Positions 18,260-26,939 of a DNA stretch of 64,000 nt are shown here, piece after piece (the first letter of the stretch is position 1; every line of letters begins with the position of its first letter). The translations under genes and the position numbers were made by a program. The stretch comes from Pseudoalteromonas caenipelagi (GTDB lineage Bacteria > Pseudomonadota > Gammaproteobacteria > Enterobacterales > Alteromonadaceae), in assembly GCF_013140855.1 (NCBI RefSeq), contig NZ_JABBPG010000002.1:796751-860750 (forward strand), read 5' to 3'. The notes under the pieces are model-generated. The model was not told the origin of the DNA. It saw only the letters and a list, made by a program, of their open reading frames with translations, and made no database searches.

Positions 18260-20409
18260 ATGCACTTATTCAAAAGCTAAAAGATACGCCCTCAGAACAA
18301 ATCGTGTTAGTTGATGAACTGCATCACATTGGTGCCGAGCAGCTGCTGGTGCAGGTCGAACAGCTTGCTGAGTTTATTAACTATCAACAAGTAAGTTGTG
18401 TTGCTCACAGTATTGCAAATGGCCTTGCATGGGTAGCAGTAGACCTTGCTTTAACTTTAACCCGCTGTGCAGCTTTGCCTTTGCCGACCTTTTTTAGCCA
18501 AACTCAGTGTGACTTTGCGATACAAAAAGCGGGTGCGCAATTATTCATTTCACAAACAGAATTAGAAGCACATATTGCGCTTGATGTTTTAACCGTGTTC
18601 GAGCAAAAGCTGTGGGTGTATTACTTGTCAGGGTCAGATGACGTGGCGTTATTTACGGATACGCAAAAAATCACATTTACTTCTGGCTCAACTGGGCAGC
18701 CTAAAGGTGTTTGCTTGTCTTTACATAGCCAATTAGCCGTGGCTAACAGTTTGTGTGAGCGTATTAACTTAAGTGCGCCCAAGCATTTATGCGTATTGCC
18801 ACTGGGCGTATTACTTGAAAATATCGCAGGCGTCTATGCCCCTATCCTCAGTGGCGGTCAGATTAAAGTACTGCCTATCGAAAAACTAGGATTTTGTGGC
18901 AGTCAGTTAAAAGATGGCGACGCTTTACTTAGCGCCATTTCGCACTATCAGCCTAATAGCATGATTTTAGTACCTGAGCTTTTGAAGTTTCTAATATTAG
19001 CGTGTGAGCAAGGCTGGCAACCACCAAATAGCTTAGCTTTCATCGCGGTCGGTGGAGCGCATGTCTCTATCTCTATGTTGGAAAAAGCAAGAACCCTTGG
19101 CCTACCGGTTTTTCAAGGGTATGGCTTGTCAGAGGCAAGCTCTGTGGTGTGCTTAAACACCAACCCGGAGCAAGAAGGTTCAGTAGGTGCACCGTTAGGT
19201 CACATTCAAATTAAGACAATTGAAAACCAACTATATATAAAAGGGCCTATCTTTTTGGGGTATTTGGGTGAGTCAGAGCATCCTAAAGATCAGTGGTATG
19301 CAACTGGAGACTTAGTCAATATTGATGAACAAGCGGGAACTCCGGTTGTGACTGTTGTTGGCAGGAAAAAGAATCAACTAATTAACAGCTTTGGCCGAAA
19401 CATAGCCCCTGAATGGCCGGAATCTATGCTGCAAAGTGCCAGCTTTCCCATACAGGTAGTGGTATTTGGTGAAGCTAAACCTTATTTATGTGCGCTCATA
19501 TGGGCACCAGAGAATATTTCCCACGGTCTTCTTTCACAGCATGTTGAAGACATTAACAGCTTATTGCCTGATTACGCCCAAGTTGCGCGTTGGCATCGCC
19601 TTGATACTCCCTTGAGTGTTCAAGCCGATTTGCTCAGTGCTAATGGACGACCTAAAAGAGCGGCTATAGCAAACTATTATGTTGAAAAAATTAACGCTTT
19701 ATACAGTATCGAGCAGGAGAAACTAATGACTACTTTTTACGATGAATTACAAGCACAGACACAGGCTGAACGTGAGTACCTACTATCTGCTCCAATCATT
19801 AAAGATGTTTTTGAAGGGCAAGTAACGTTAGGTCAATATGGCTCATTTTTACAGCAAGCTTATCATCATGTGAAACATACAGTGCCTTTATTGATGGCTT
19901 GTGGCAGCAAGTTAGATGAGTCAAAAGAATGGTTACGTGAAGCCATTGGTCACTATATTGAAGAAGAAATGGGACATCAAGAGTGGATTTTGAATGATCT
20001 TGCGCAGTGTGGCTTCGATAAAGAAGCTGTTCGCCACTCAACACCAAGCTTTGCGACTGAGCTGATGGTGAGTTATGCATACGACAGCATTAACCGTGTT
20101 AATCCATTGTGCTTTTTTGGGATGGTTAATGTGTTAGAAGGTACTTCTATCACATTAGCGGATCAAGCGGCTCAAAGTATTGCAAAGCAGCTTAACTTAC
20201 CGAAAAAAGCATTCAGTTATTTAACGTCTCACGGTGCTCTGGATATTGAACATATCGACTTTTTCAAAGGATTAATGAATAAAATTGACTGCCAACAAGA
20301 GCGACAACTTATCATTCACAGTGCTCGATGTTTTTACCGACTTTATGGTGATGTGTTTAGAAGTATTGAGGCGCAACCGAGTATTGATTTAACACAGGAG
20401 GCTAGCTAA
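18256..20409 (+). CDS. AMP-dependent acyl ligase fused to heme-oxygenase-like di-iron oxidase (HDO)
   Basis: A 717-aa two-domain protein. Residues ~20-470 are an AMP-forming acyl/aryl-CoA-type ligase: P-loop TSGSTGQPKG (142-151), YGLSE (289-293), TGD (350-352), GRKKNQLI (369 onward). Residues ~491-710 are a TenA/heme-oxygenase-like domain with a complete HDO ligand set: E571-x-x-H574 (EEMGHQ), E628 (VLEG), and H659-x3-D663-x2-H666. It should activate a fatty or aromatic acid and oxidise it or a derived product. Residue 491 is an ATG (19726) with AGGAG at 19715-19719, six bases upstream, so a free HDO domain could also be made. It overlaps both neighbours (ATGA and TAATG). Confidence 0.88.
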   Translation: MNALIQKLKDTPSEQIVLVDELHHIGAEQLLVQVEQLAEFINYQQVSCVAHSIANGLAWVAVDLALTLTRCAALPLPTFFSQTQCDFAIQKAGAQLFISQTELEAHIALDVLTVFEQKLWVYYLSGSDDVALFTDTQKITFTSGSTGQPKGVCLSLHSQLAVANSLCERINLSAPKHLCVLPLGVLLENIAGVYAPILSGGQIKVLPIEKLGFCGSQLKDGDALLSAISHYQPNSMILVPELLKFLILACEQGWQPPNSLAFIAVGGAHVSISMLEKARTLGLPVFQGYGLSEASSVVCLNTNPEQEGSVGAPLGHIQIKTIENQLYIKGPIFLGYLGESEHPKDQWYATGDLVNIDEQAGTPVVTVVGRKKNQLINSFGRNIAPEWPESMLQSASFPIQVVVFGEAKPYLCALIWAPENISHGLLSQHVEDINSLLPDYAQVARWHRLDTPLSVQADLLSANGRPKRAAIANYYVEKINALYSIEQEKLMTTFYDELQAQTQAEREYLLSAPIIKDVFEGQVTLGQYGSFLQQAYHHVKHTVPLLMACGSKLDESKEWLREAIGHYIEEEMGHQEWILNDLAQCGFDKEAVRHSTPSFATELMVSYAYDSINRVNPLCFFGMVNVLEGTSITLADQAAQSIAKQLNLPKKAFSYLTSHGALDIEHIDFFKGLMNKIDCQQERQLIIHSARCFYRLYGDVFRSIEAQPSIDLTQEAS

Positions 20410-21212
20410 TGGGTAAACAAGGGCTTGCCGTTATAACCGGTGCTTCTGGTGGAATAGGCGCGGCAATTGCAACGCAACTGAGCCAAGCTGGGTGGCGTTG
20501 CTTATTACTTGGTCGCGATGAAAATAAATTGCAACTGCTTCAGCGCACATTGGGTGGGGAACATCAATACTTAGCATTAGATTTAACCCTGCCAGGTAGT
20601 GTTCAGCGAGTGATGATGCATGCTGCAAGTTTAGGAGGAGCCGCATTGCTCGTCAATTGTGCCGGGTGTAATGAAATGCGTTCGTTTCAAAGTGAACAGC
20701 TGGAACAAATTCAACGGCAAATGACAGTCAACTTGGTGGTGCCAATGTTGTTGACGCATCACTTACTACCACAATTAAGCAGTGTTAAAGGCACGGTGGT
20801 TAATGTTGGGTCGGCATTTGGCTACATTGGTTATCCTTACCAAAGTGTTTATTGTGCGAGCAAATTCGGACTTCGTGGATTTAGCGAGGCGCTATCCCGA
20901 GAACTGGATGGACAAGTTGCCGTTAAATATCTTGCTCCGCGTGCAACCGATACCAGCATTAACTCAGAAGATGTGAGAGCGTTAAACACTGCTTTGGGAA
21001 ATAAAATGGATACCCCCGAAGAAGTGGCCCACAGCTTTATGCGTTTGTTGAATAGTAAAAAACGCCGTTTGGTGGTCGGGTTTCCTGAAAAGCTTTTTGC
21101 AAGGGTAAATGGTTTGCTACCTGAGTTAGTCGATAATGCCATCATCAAGCAGTTAAAAACCATTAAAAATTATATTAGTTGTCAGCTTAATACTAAGGAG
21201 TCATCCTCATGA
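20409..21212 (+). CDS. Short-chain dehydrogenase/reductase (SDR)
   Basis: A 267-aa NAD(P)-dependent oxidoreductase of the classical SDR type. TGASGGIG cofactor motif at 9-16; N-A-G equivalent VNCAGC; catalytic Ser in NVGSAFG, and Y-x3-K in VYCASKFG. The C-terminal region is slightly extended and basic. Its start overlaps the ligase stop in TAATG, so it surely works with that enzyme, probably reducing or oxidising a keto/hydroxyl group of the acyl product. Substrate unknown. Confidence 0.93.
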   Translation: MGKQGLAVITGASGGIGAAIATQLSQAGWRCLLLGRDENKLQLLQRTLGGEHQYLALDLTLPGSVQRVMMHAASLGGAALLVNCAGCNEMRSFQSEQLEQIQRQMTVNLVVPMLLTHHLLPQLSSVKGTVVNVGSAFGYIGYPYQSVYCASKFGLRGFSEALSRELDGQVAVKYLAPRATDTSINSEDVRALNTALGNKMDTPEEVAHSFMRLLNSKKRRLVVGFPEKLFARVNGLLPELVDNAIIKQLKTIKNYISCQLNTKESSS

Positions 21213-21862
21213 AAAAACTTAAAACAGTTATAATTGCAGCGCTGTTCGCCAGTACGAGCGGTTTTGCAAATGCAGACTTTAGCCAAGAACTCAGTGCTAT
21301 TCAAAAGACTTGGGCAAGTGTTAATTACGAGTTGCAAGACGAGGCGCGAGAAAAAGCGTTTGAAGCATTGGTCAAAGACAGCCACTCGTTGGTTGCTAAC
21401 TATCCAGACAAGGCCGAAAGTCATATTTGGCACGGTATTGTTCAATCAAGTTACGCGGGAGCCAAAGGTGGGTTGGGGGCACTAGGGTTAGCTAAAGCGG
21501 CCAAAGCAGAGCTGGAAGCGGCAATTGAAATTGATGAGACAGCCTTAAGCGGCTCGGCACTAACCAGCCTTGGTACCCTTTATAGCCAAGTTCCTGGTTG
21601 GCCAATTGGTTTTGGTAGTGATAAAAAAGCACAAAAGTTGTTTGATAAAGCTTTAAAAATTAACCCAACTGGACTAGATGTTAATTACTTTTACGGACAA
21701 TTTCTTTATGATGAAAAGCAGTATAAAAAAGCATTAGCACATTTACAAAAGGCAAAAAATGCACCAGCCAGGTTGGGCAGAGAAAAAGCAGATCTGTATC
21801 GCCAACAAGAGGTTGATAATTTAATCGCAAAGGTAGAGAGAAAACTAAAACATAAACGATGA
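21209..21862 (+). CDS. Exported TPR-like protein
   Basis: A 217-aa protein with a signal peptide (1-22, FANA-DF). The rest is helical with TPR-like repeats (about 66-80, 90-110, 130-190; LFDKALKINPTGLDVNYFYG is the clearest). It ends basic (KVERKLKHKR). No enzymatic motif. It overlaps the SDR by 4 bp and the response regulator by 4 bp. A periplasmic adaptor role is plausible, but the function is not known. Confidence 0.8.
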   Translation: MKKLKTVIIAALFASTSGFANADFSQELSAIQKTWASVNYELQDEAREKAFEALVKDSHSLVANYPDKAESHIWHGIVQSSYAGAKGGLGALGLAKAAKAELEAAIEIDETALSGSALTSLGTLYSQVPGWPIGFGSDKKAQKLFDKALKINPTGLDVNYFYGQFLYDEKQYKKALAHLQKAKNAPARLGREKADLYRQQEVDNLIAKVERKLKHKR

Positions 21863-22515
21863 AACTATTACTTGTTGAAGATGACGCATTGCTAGCCCAA
21901 GGGCTGATACATTCATTGCAAAAAGAAGGTTACTCCGTAGAGCATGCTCAAACCGTCAGTATGGCTAAGAGCATGCTAGACAACGAAGAAATTGAACTCG
22001 TTGTTTTGGATTTAGGCTTACCAGATGGGGACGGTTTAGACGTGCTAAAGACGATTAAAAAGCGTCGTTTAGCGCTTGCGGTATTGATCTTAACTGCCAG
22101 AGATTCAATTGAAGACAAAATCACAGGGTTGGACCTCGGCGCAGATGACTATTTACCAAAACCTTTTGAAGCCAAAGAGTTATTTGCGCGTTTGCGCGTT
22201 ATCAGTCGACGTCTGGGTAGTCAAACGAGTAGTACATTGCAGTGTCAGAATGTACAGCTTGACCTTGCAAGCCATCAAACATTGGTGGCGGGAGAGCCGC
22301 TGATTTTGCCACGTAAAGAGTTTATGTTATTAAAAGCCTTGATGGAAAACGCGGGTCGCGTTTTATCAAAAACGCAATTAGAAAGTAAACTGTATCAATG
22401 GGGTGAGGAGCTAGGCTCAAATGCCATTGAAGTCCACATACATCATTTACGAAAAAAGCTGCCTAAAGACTTTATTAAAACTTTGCGCGGTATAGGATAT
22501 GTCGTTGCTAAATAA
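21859..22515 (+). CDS. OmpR-family response regulator (QseB/PmrA-like)
   Basis: 218 aa: receiver domain with acidic pocket E7/D8/D9, phospho-acceptor D51 (VVLDLGLPDGDG), T in LILTARDS and K in DDYLPKPF; C-terminal winged helix (LPRKEFMLLKAL, IEVHIHHLRKKL, LRGIGYVV). Cognate to the kinase that overlaps its end by 17 bp. Its genes are embedded in the biosynthetic operon, so it probably controls it. Confidence 0.96.
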   Translation: MKLLLVEDDALLAQGLIHSLQKEGYSVEHAQTVSMAKSMLDNEEIELVVLDLGLPDGDGLDVLKTIKKRRLALAVLILTARDSIEDKITGLDLGADDYLPKPFEAKELFARLRVISRRLGSQTSSTLQCQNVQLDLASHQTLVAGEPLILPRKEFMLLKALMENAGRVLSKTQLESKLYQWGEELGSNAIEVHIHHLRKKLPKDFIKTLRGIGYVVAK

Positions 22516-23833
22516 TGGAAATACGCAAGAGCAAAAAGTACGCCTATCAATAAGTCGAAGGCTGACGATGATCGTACTTTCGGGCGTTATTCTCACCGCA
22601 TTTATGGCGTTGATGAATGGTTATCAGCGCAGTATGGATGAAGCACAAAAACAACTAGACATTCAACTGATGAGTATGGCAAATGTATTGATAGCAACAC
22701 CGGTGCGCCATTGGCCTGAGCAAAGTGATCTATTTGCCCAACTATGGCAACAAAAAAGCCTAGTTTACTCTGCTAACTTACTAAAAAATCAATCGATATC
22801 TGCTTTAGAGTCGCCTGGGTTTAAGACGCAAAATATATCTGGAACTAGGCTGAGAACGTGTGTTTTACACGCGGGTGACAAACGTTTGATGGTGGCTGAA
22901 CCTATTCACAAACGCTTTATGCTTTCTGAAAGCTTGATTTTATCTGCTATGACCCCGCTTGTTTTCGCCATGCCTCTACTGGCCATTTTTATTGCTTGGT
23001 ATATCCGTAAAGCGCTACGGCCATTAACAACATTGTCGAATGAACTCAAAGAGCGTCAAGCAAATGACTTTAAGAAACTAGAGATTGTGAGTGAAGATGC
23101 CGAAGTCGCGCCCGTGATCGAACGACTCAACAGCCTGTTTGCAAAAGTCGAAAAGGCTTATTTACGTGAGCGTTATTTTGCTTCTGACGCGGCACATGAA
23201 TTGAAAACACCAATCAGTAGTTTAAAAATCAATTTACATAATTTATCTGATGATATTCAGCACCCAAGCCTACCTGCAATACAACAAGGTATTGAACAGC
23301 TAAATCATATCGTTGAGCAAATGCTCACTTTGGCGAGAACGGAACCCGACCGATGGCGTACGAACTTTCAACCCATAGATGTAATGGCGCTAAGTCAAAA
23401 TGTGGTTGCTCAGTTATACGACCGAATAGAGCAAAAGCATATTCAAATAAGCCTAGATGCGCAGCAATACTGGCTCAAAGGCTGTGAGTTTACACTCCAT
23501 ACACTGTTCATTAATTTACTCGGTAATGCGGTAAAATACACTCCCAATGAAGGCAATGTACGTTTGTCGATCACTTGTGTAAACGGCAAAATTGTGTGGA
23601 TGATAGAAGACTCTGGTCCCGGCATGGATGATACCGAGATAGCACGTATTTTTGATCGATTTTATCGAGTGGGCGGAGATAAACACCCTTCGGGAGAAAA
23701 AGGGGCAGGTTTGGGGATGGCTATAGTACAGCAAATTGCGGAAATTTATGGCGCATCTGTCAGCTTTGGACGTTCACAGCTAGGTGGCTTACAGGTACAG
23801 GTTGAATTTCCTAAGGAGCATACATGCGAATAA
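22499..23833 (+). CDS. Sensor histidine kinase (QseC-like)
   Basis: 444 aa: TM1 about 22-40, a short periplasmic loop of ~105 residues, TM2 about 148-168, HAMP, HisKA with H233 (SDAAHELKTPIS), and HATPase with N-box NLLGNAVKYT, G1 DSGPGMD and G2 GAGLGMAIV. ATG 22499 lies inside the regulator gene's end (17-bp overlap) with only a weak AGG nearby, so coupling is likely. The small periplasmic loop resembles QseC/PmrB kinases. It could be tuned by the following periplasmic cupredoxin-like protein. Confidence 0.95.
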   Translation: MSLLNNGNTQEQKVRLSISRRLTMIVLSGVILTAFMALMNGYQRSMDEAQKQLDIQLMSMANVLIATPVRHWPEQSDLFAQLWQQKSLVYSANLLKNQSISALESPGFKTQNISGTRLRTCVLHAGDKRLMVAEPIHKRFMLSESLILSAMTPLVFAMPLLAIFIAWYIRKALRPLTTLSNELKERQANDFKKLEIVSEDAEVAPVIERLNSLFAKVEKAYLRERYFASDAAHELKTPISSLKINLHNLSDDIQHPSLPAIQQGIEQLNHIVEQMLTLARTEPDRWRTNFQPIDVMALSQNVVAQLYDRIEQKHIQISLDAQQYWLKGCEFTLHTLFINLLGNAVKYTPNEGNVRLSITCVNGKIVWMIEDSGPGMDDTEIARIFDRFYRVGGDKHPSGEKGAGLGMAIVQQIAEIYGASVSFGRSQLGGLQVQVEFPKEHTCE

Positions 23834-24180
23834 CAAGGAGTTATATGTACTTTTGCATGTTGTTTGGGATGTTTGCATCAGTCAAGGCGGTTGCCACTGA
23901 CTCTGTCACAATTGTTCTTAGAAATCATTTGTTTATTCCCGCGCAGGTAGAAGTCCCTGCGGGTAAAAAAGTTCGCTTAATCATTGATAATCAAGATGAC
24001 ACGGCTGAAGAGTTTGATAGTTTTGACTTAAATCGCGAGAAGGTCTTGTTTCCAAAAAGAAAAAGCGTCATTTATATTGGGCCGCTTAGCGTAGGAGAGT
24101 ACCGATTTTTCGGTGAGTTTTCACCCAATACGGCGCAAGGCGTAGTGATTGCAAAGGAGTCCAGCGATGCTGCTCAATAG
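23824..24180 (+). CDS. Exported cupredoxin-fold protein lacking copper ligands
   Basis: 118 aa with signal peptide (1-25) and a Cupredoxin_1-type beta barrel. In the typical FTR1-associated cupredoxin the block around residue 64 reads E-F-E-S-H-(E/D)-L and the end F-H-x-x-T-A-Q-G; here they are EFDSFDLNREKV and FSPNTAQG, so both expected histidines are absent (Phe and Ser). Copper binding is therefore doubtful. AAGGAG precedes both ATG 23824 and ATG 23845; the first is used because it gives a fuller signal peptide. It overlaps the kinase and the FTR1-like gene. Confidence 0.8.
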   Translation: MRITRSYMYFCMLFGMFASVKAVATDSVTIVLRNHLFIPAQVEVPAGKKVRLIIDNQDDTAEEFDSFDLNREKVLFPKRKSVIYIGPLSVGEYRFFGEFSPNTAQGVVIAKESSDAAQ

Positions 24181-24934
24181 CGTGATTATTAGTATCAACC
24201 AATTCTTGCCATTAGCACTGTTATGGGTACTGTTGCATCACAGCGATTTTGGTCAATCCGGCGAAAAGTTACCCTTTTTGCAAACCCTCATTACCTGTGC
24301 GTTAGCATGTGCTGTTTTCTTAGGATTTGCCGATACTATCAGCCAATGGTTTGATTACAAGGGCCTTGAAATGCTCAAAATTCTATTTTTGTTAGGGATT
24401 TATGGAAGTGTTATTGCGGTATTTTGCTCTGCAAGGCGTGTGTATAAACAAATAGCAATTGTACTGGCCAGTGTGATGTACCTAAGTCATTTTGTTATGT
24501 ATGTAAGTAGTTATTGGCAATTAGATACTAAGCAAGGAATTATGATAGGGACGATACTTGGGCTGGGGATTTGCCTAAGCTTTTGTACATTATTATTTTT
24601 TACTTTGTCTTGGTTTAAAGCGCATGGCGCCACTGCGATTGTCTTGGCGTTATTGTCTGCACACAGTGCTAGTAAGGTGGCTAATGCCATTGATCTAGCT
24701 GCACAAATTGACATACTACCGAGCAGTGAAACGGTGTTTGACCTACGATTTTGGTTAGATGAGTATGGTATTACGGGTCGTTTGCTCAAAGCGCTGTTAG
24801 GATATGAAGCCACACCAAGTTACGCAAACTTAGTGGCATTTACATCTGCATTGATGATAGCCGCGGTTGTGATTATTTGGCGTATGCGCCTCGATGAGCA
24901 AAAGGTTGTTAAAGGAGGCGAACATGGCCTATAA
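24167..24934 (+). CDS. FTR1-like membrane protein without REXXE motifs
   Basis: A 255-aa protein with about seven hydrophobic helices. Overall outline and the segment WLDEYGITGRLLKALLGYEATPSY match the C-terminal part of FTR1/EfeU permeases, and it follows a cupredoxin as FTR1 genes do. But the family's iron-binding REXXE motif of helix 1 is replaced (INQFLPLALLWVLL) and I find no second REXXE. It is therefore unlikely to carry iron in the normal way. ATG 24167 is chosen: AAGGAG lies seven bases upstream, and the family start MLLNSVII follows at once. Confidence 0.7.
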   Translation: MLLNSVIISINQFLPLALLWVLLHHSDFGQSGEKLPFLQTLITCALACAVFLGFADTISQWFDYKGLEMLKILFLLGIYGSVIAVFCSARRVYKQIAIVLASVMYLSHFVMYVSSYWQLDTKQGIMIGTILGLGICLSFCTLLFFTLSWFKAHGATAIVLALLSAHSASKVANAIDLAAQIDILPSSETVFDLRFWLDEYGITGRLLKALLGYEATPSYANLVAFTSALMIAAVVIIWRMRLDEQKVVKGGEHGL

Positions 24935-25637
24935 GTTGCAAATTCAACGGTTGCTTTTTATAACTTTACTGGGCGTTATTTCGGGGTTTTGCCGTGCTGA
25001 TGGGATGGTGGTTGATAAGGTATATCACCCGTATGTTCTGCCTTTTGAAAGAGAAGTTGAGTGGCGCTGGTTATCACGTCAAACTGATGAGGGGAATGTA
25101 TTAGCGCAACGAGCTGGACTTGGTTGGGCGATTGCTGAAACGGTTACGGTTGAGGGATACATGATTGGTGAGCGCGATCAACTTGATAACTTTGACTTAG
25201 CGGCATACGAACTCGAAGCACGTTGGCAGGTGGTAGAGCAAGGACGTTACTGGGCTGACTGGGGAATGTTGTTCGAACTTGAAAAGCAGCATAAAACATC
25301 TGCCTATGAGGCAACAATAGGTGTTCTATTTGAAAAAGAATTAGGAAAAATGAGCCTCACAATGAATGCATTTGCAGTGAGAGAGTGGGGCGCTGAGATT
25401 AAAAATGAATGGGAAAGCGAATTTAGAGCACAGCTGCGATATAGATTTATGCCTGCTTTTCAACCCGCAATTGAGATCTACAGTGGAGAGGACTTTGTTG
25501 GTATTGGCCCTGCAATTATTGGGTTGTATCGATTTGAAGGGCAGCGGCAATTAAAGTGGGAGGCGGGCTTTGTGAGTGAAATATCGCATTCCGGTAAAGA
25601 TCACAGCTTTAGATTGGCATTAGAGTTCGAATTTTAA
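24924..25637 (+). CDS. Exported beta-rich protein, probable outer-membrane
   Basis: A 237-aa protein with signal peptide (1-25, CRA-DGM) and many amphipathic strands; it ends LALEFEF with the terminal Phe common in outer-membrane barrels. I do not recognise a named family. ATG 24924 is selected by AAAGGAGG seven bases upstream; it overlaps the FTR1-like gene by 11 bp. As the last gene of the nine-gene operon it may give an exit or anchoring point for its product. Confidence 0.7.
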   Translation: MAYKLQIQRLLFITLLGVISGFCRADGMVVDKVYHPYVLPFEREVEWRWLSRQTDEGNVLAQRAGLGWAIAETVTVEGYMIGERDQLDNFDLAAYELEARWQVVEQGRYWADWGMLFELEKQHKTSAYEATIGVLFEKELGKMSLTMNAFAVREWGAEIKNEWESEFRAQLRYRFMPAFQPAIEIYSGEDFVGIGPAIIGLYRFEGQRQLKWEAGFVSEISHSGKDHSFRLALEFEF

Positions 25638-25662
25638 TATCAAAGTAATGGCAACGTTTTTC

Positions 25663-25691
25663 AGTGGGTGGTTGAGTTTTATTCACCCACT
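25663..25691. terminator. Hairpin between convergent genes
   Basis: AGTGGGTG (25663-25670), 13-nt loop, CACCCACT (25684-25691). Lies after the nine-gene operon and touches the stop of the convergent hypothetical gene. No clear T-run. Confidence 0.5.
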
Positions 25692-26115
25692 AGTCAATAA
25701 AAGTAATGCTCGGAATATGGCCGCTTAAGTAGCTTTTAAAGAGTTCATAATCGCCAATAGGGAAGTTAAACTCGATTAGCTTCCCTTCATTGCCATAGTT
25801 GTACGGAAAAACGAAGGTTACAAATTGTGGCGTTTTGCTCAGTACAACCCTATTGATACTTTCTACGTTTATTCTGTGCTGTGCAAAGCACAAATACCCT
25901 TGTTTAAATACAGCATGTTTTATCGGTTCACGAATTATCTTGAGTTTTTGATTCTGCAAAAAGTAAGGCATAAAGATAAATATTGTCAACGCAAGTAATG
26001 ACTTAACGCTAAAGGTTAACTCTGAATAATAGTTAAAAGCACATAACATATAGCTATTTACAGCCAAGTAATAGATATTGCTTTTAAGGATACATTTGTC
26101 ATGCTCAAGTCTCAT
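25690..26115 (-). CDS. Hypothetical membrane protein, 141 aa
   Basis: Two hydrophobic segments near the N-terminus (about 12-30 and 35-53, LLALTIFIFMPYFL) are followed by an ~85-residue soluble beta-rich tail (residues 56-141). The arrangement recalls small bacterial PH-like membrane proteins, but I cannot assign it. Transcribed alone. Low GC relative to the flanking genes. Confidence 0.6.
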   Translation of the reverse strand: MRLEHDKCILKSNIYYLAVNSYMLCAFNYYSELTFSVKSLLALTIFIFMPYFLQNQKLKIIREPIKHAVFKQGYLCFAQHRINVESINRVVLSKTPQFVTFVFPYNYGNEGKLIEFNFPIGDYELFKSYLSGHIPSITFID

Positions 26116-26222
26116 TAAAGGCTAATACGATTATTGATAGTATCAGGTGTTTCCCATAGTGGGTGCGATCTGTGTGGTTTCTATCATACCGAAATATCAA
26201 TTAGTTTATTTTCAAAGTGTGT

Positions 26223-26338
26223 CGGGTTCGTAACCCGTGAAAGTTGCAGTTAACAATGATTAGACATCTAGATGATAAGCTAGAGTGAATGCTCTAGGTT
26301 TGTACCTCAGTATAAGATTGGCAGTAATCAGTTGCCAA
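26223..26338. other. Structured intergenic region with three hairpins
   Basis: The 567-bp space 26116-26682 has no convincing ORF before YqaE. It contains perfect hairpins CGGGTT-AACCCG (26223-26237), CTAGAG-CTCTAG (26280-26297) and TTGGCA-TGCCAA (26318-26338), and a downstream terminator on the plus strand. This could be an untranslated RNA or a decayed repeat element. Confidence 0.35.
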
Positions 26339-26508
26339 AATACCACTGAATAGAATGTATCTGAAATCTCTGCTACCGTGAAGTTTTTCGCTAAAGCTTA
26401 CGAGCAAGCATCTGTTTTAAAAGAACCATGAGCTTTTGAGGCTTTTTTGGTTGGCACTTATGCGCCATTGCACGTTTAAAAGCGACGCTCATATTATTTC
26501 ACTTTTTA

Positions 26509-26551
26509 AAAAGGCACTGACAAGAGTGAGTGTGCTTTTCTTTTTTTTTTT
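26509..26551 (+). terminator. Terminator-like hairpin with long T-run
   Basis: AAAAGGCACT (26509-26518) pairs, with a small bulge, with AGTGTGCTTTT (26529-26539), followed by an 11-base T-run at 26541-26551. No plus-strand protein gene precedes it, so it may end an RNA gene. Confidence 0.5.
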
Positions 26552-26682
26552 CTTTTTATTTTGTAATAAGTTGGGTGTAGACGTTGCAAAGGTGGGTTTT
26601 TGGATTAGCCTTAAAATGGGCTAGTTGTTAGTAGTTGATGCTTAACTACGTACCCTAATAATTCATATTTACGGAGAATACG

Positions 26683-26841
26683 ATGAATAAACTGGTATTG
26701 ATTATTTTGGCAATTATATTTCCGCCGATTGCGGTGGCATTAAACAATGGAGTGGGTAAGGATTTAGTGATTAATATTTTACTCAGCCTACTATTTATTG
26801 TTCCAGGGATTATCCATGCTTTTTGGTTGATCCTGCGTTAG
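26683..26841 (+). CDS. YqaE/Pmp3-family small membrane protein
   Basis: A 52-aa protein with two membrane helices (about 3-20 and 29-50) joined by a short loop (LNNGVGKDLVINILL). The pattern I-I-F-P-P-I-A-V and the end PGIIHAFWLIL are diagnostic of the PMP3/YqaE family, small stress-linked inner-membrane proteins. ACGGAG lies about seven bases before ATG 26683. Too short for many gene callers. It sits alone ahead of efpL. Confidence 0.85.
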   Translation: MNKLVLIILAIIFPPIAVALNNGVGKDLVINILLSLLFIVPGIIHAFWLILR

Positions 26842-26939
26842 GAAACATTACAAACCCACTCAATTTATCTGGCCTTAGAGTATGATTATATGGCAATATC
26901 TCGGTAGTTTTTGCCAACATAGAATTAAGAGAAATAGTT

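Noticed and set aside
24167..24934. Functional FTR1 iron permease
   Set aside because: Neither REXXE iron-binding motif is present, although fold and gene neighbour resemble the family.
26436..26624. 62-aa ORF with a Phe-rich stretch
   Set aside because: The Phe run comes from the T-run of a terminator-like hairpin, no ribosome site, and it resembles no protein.
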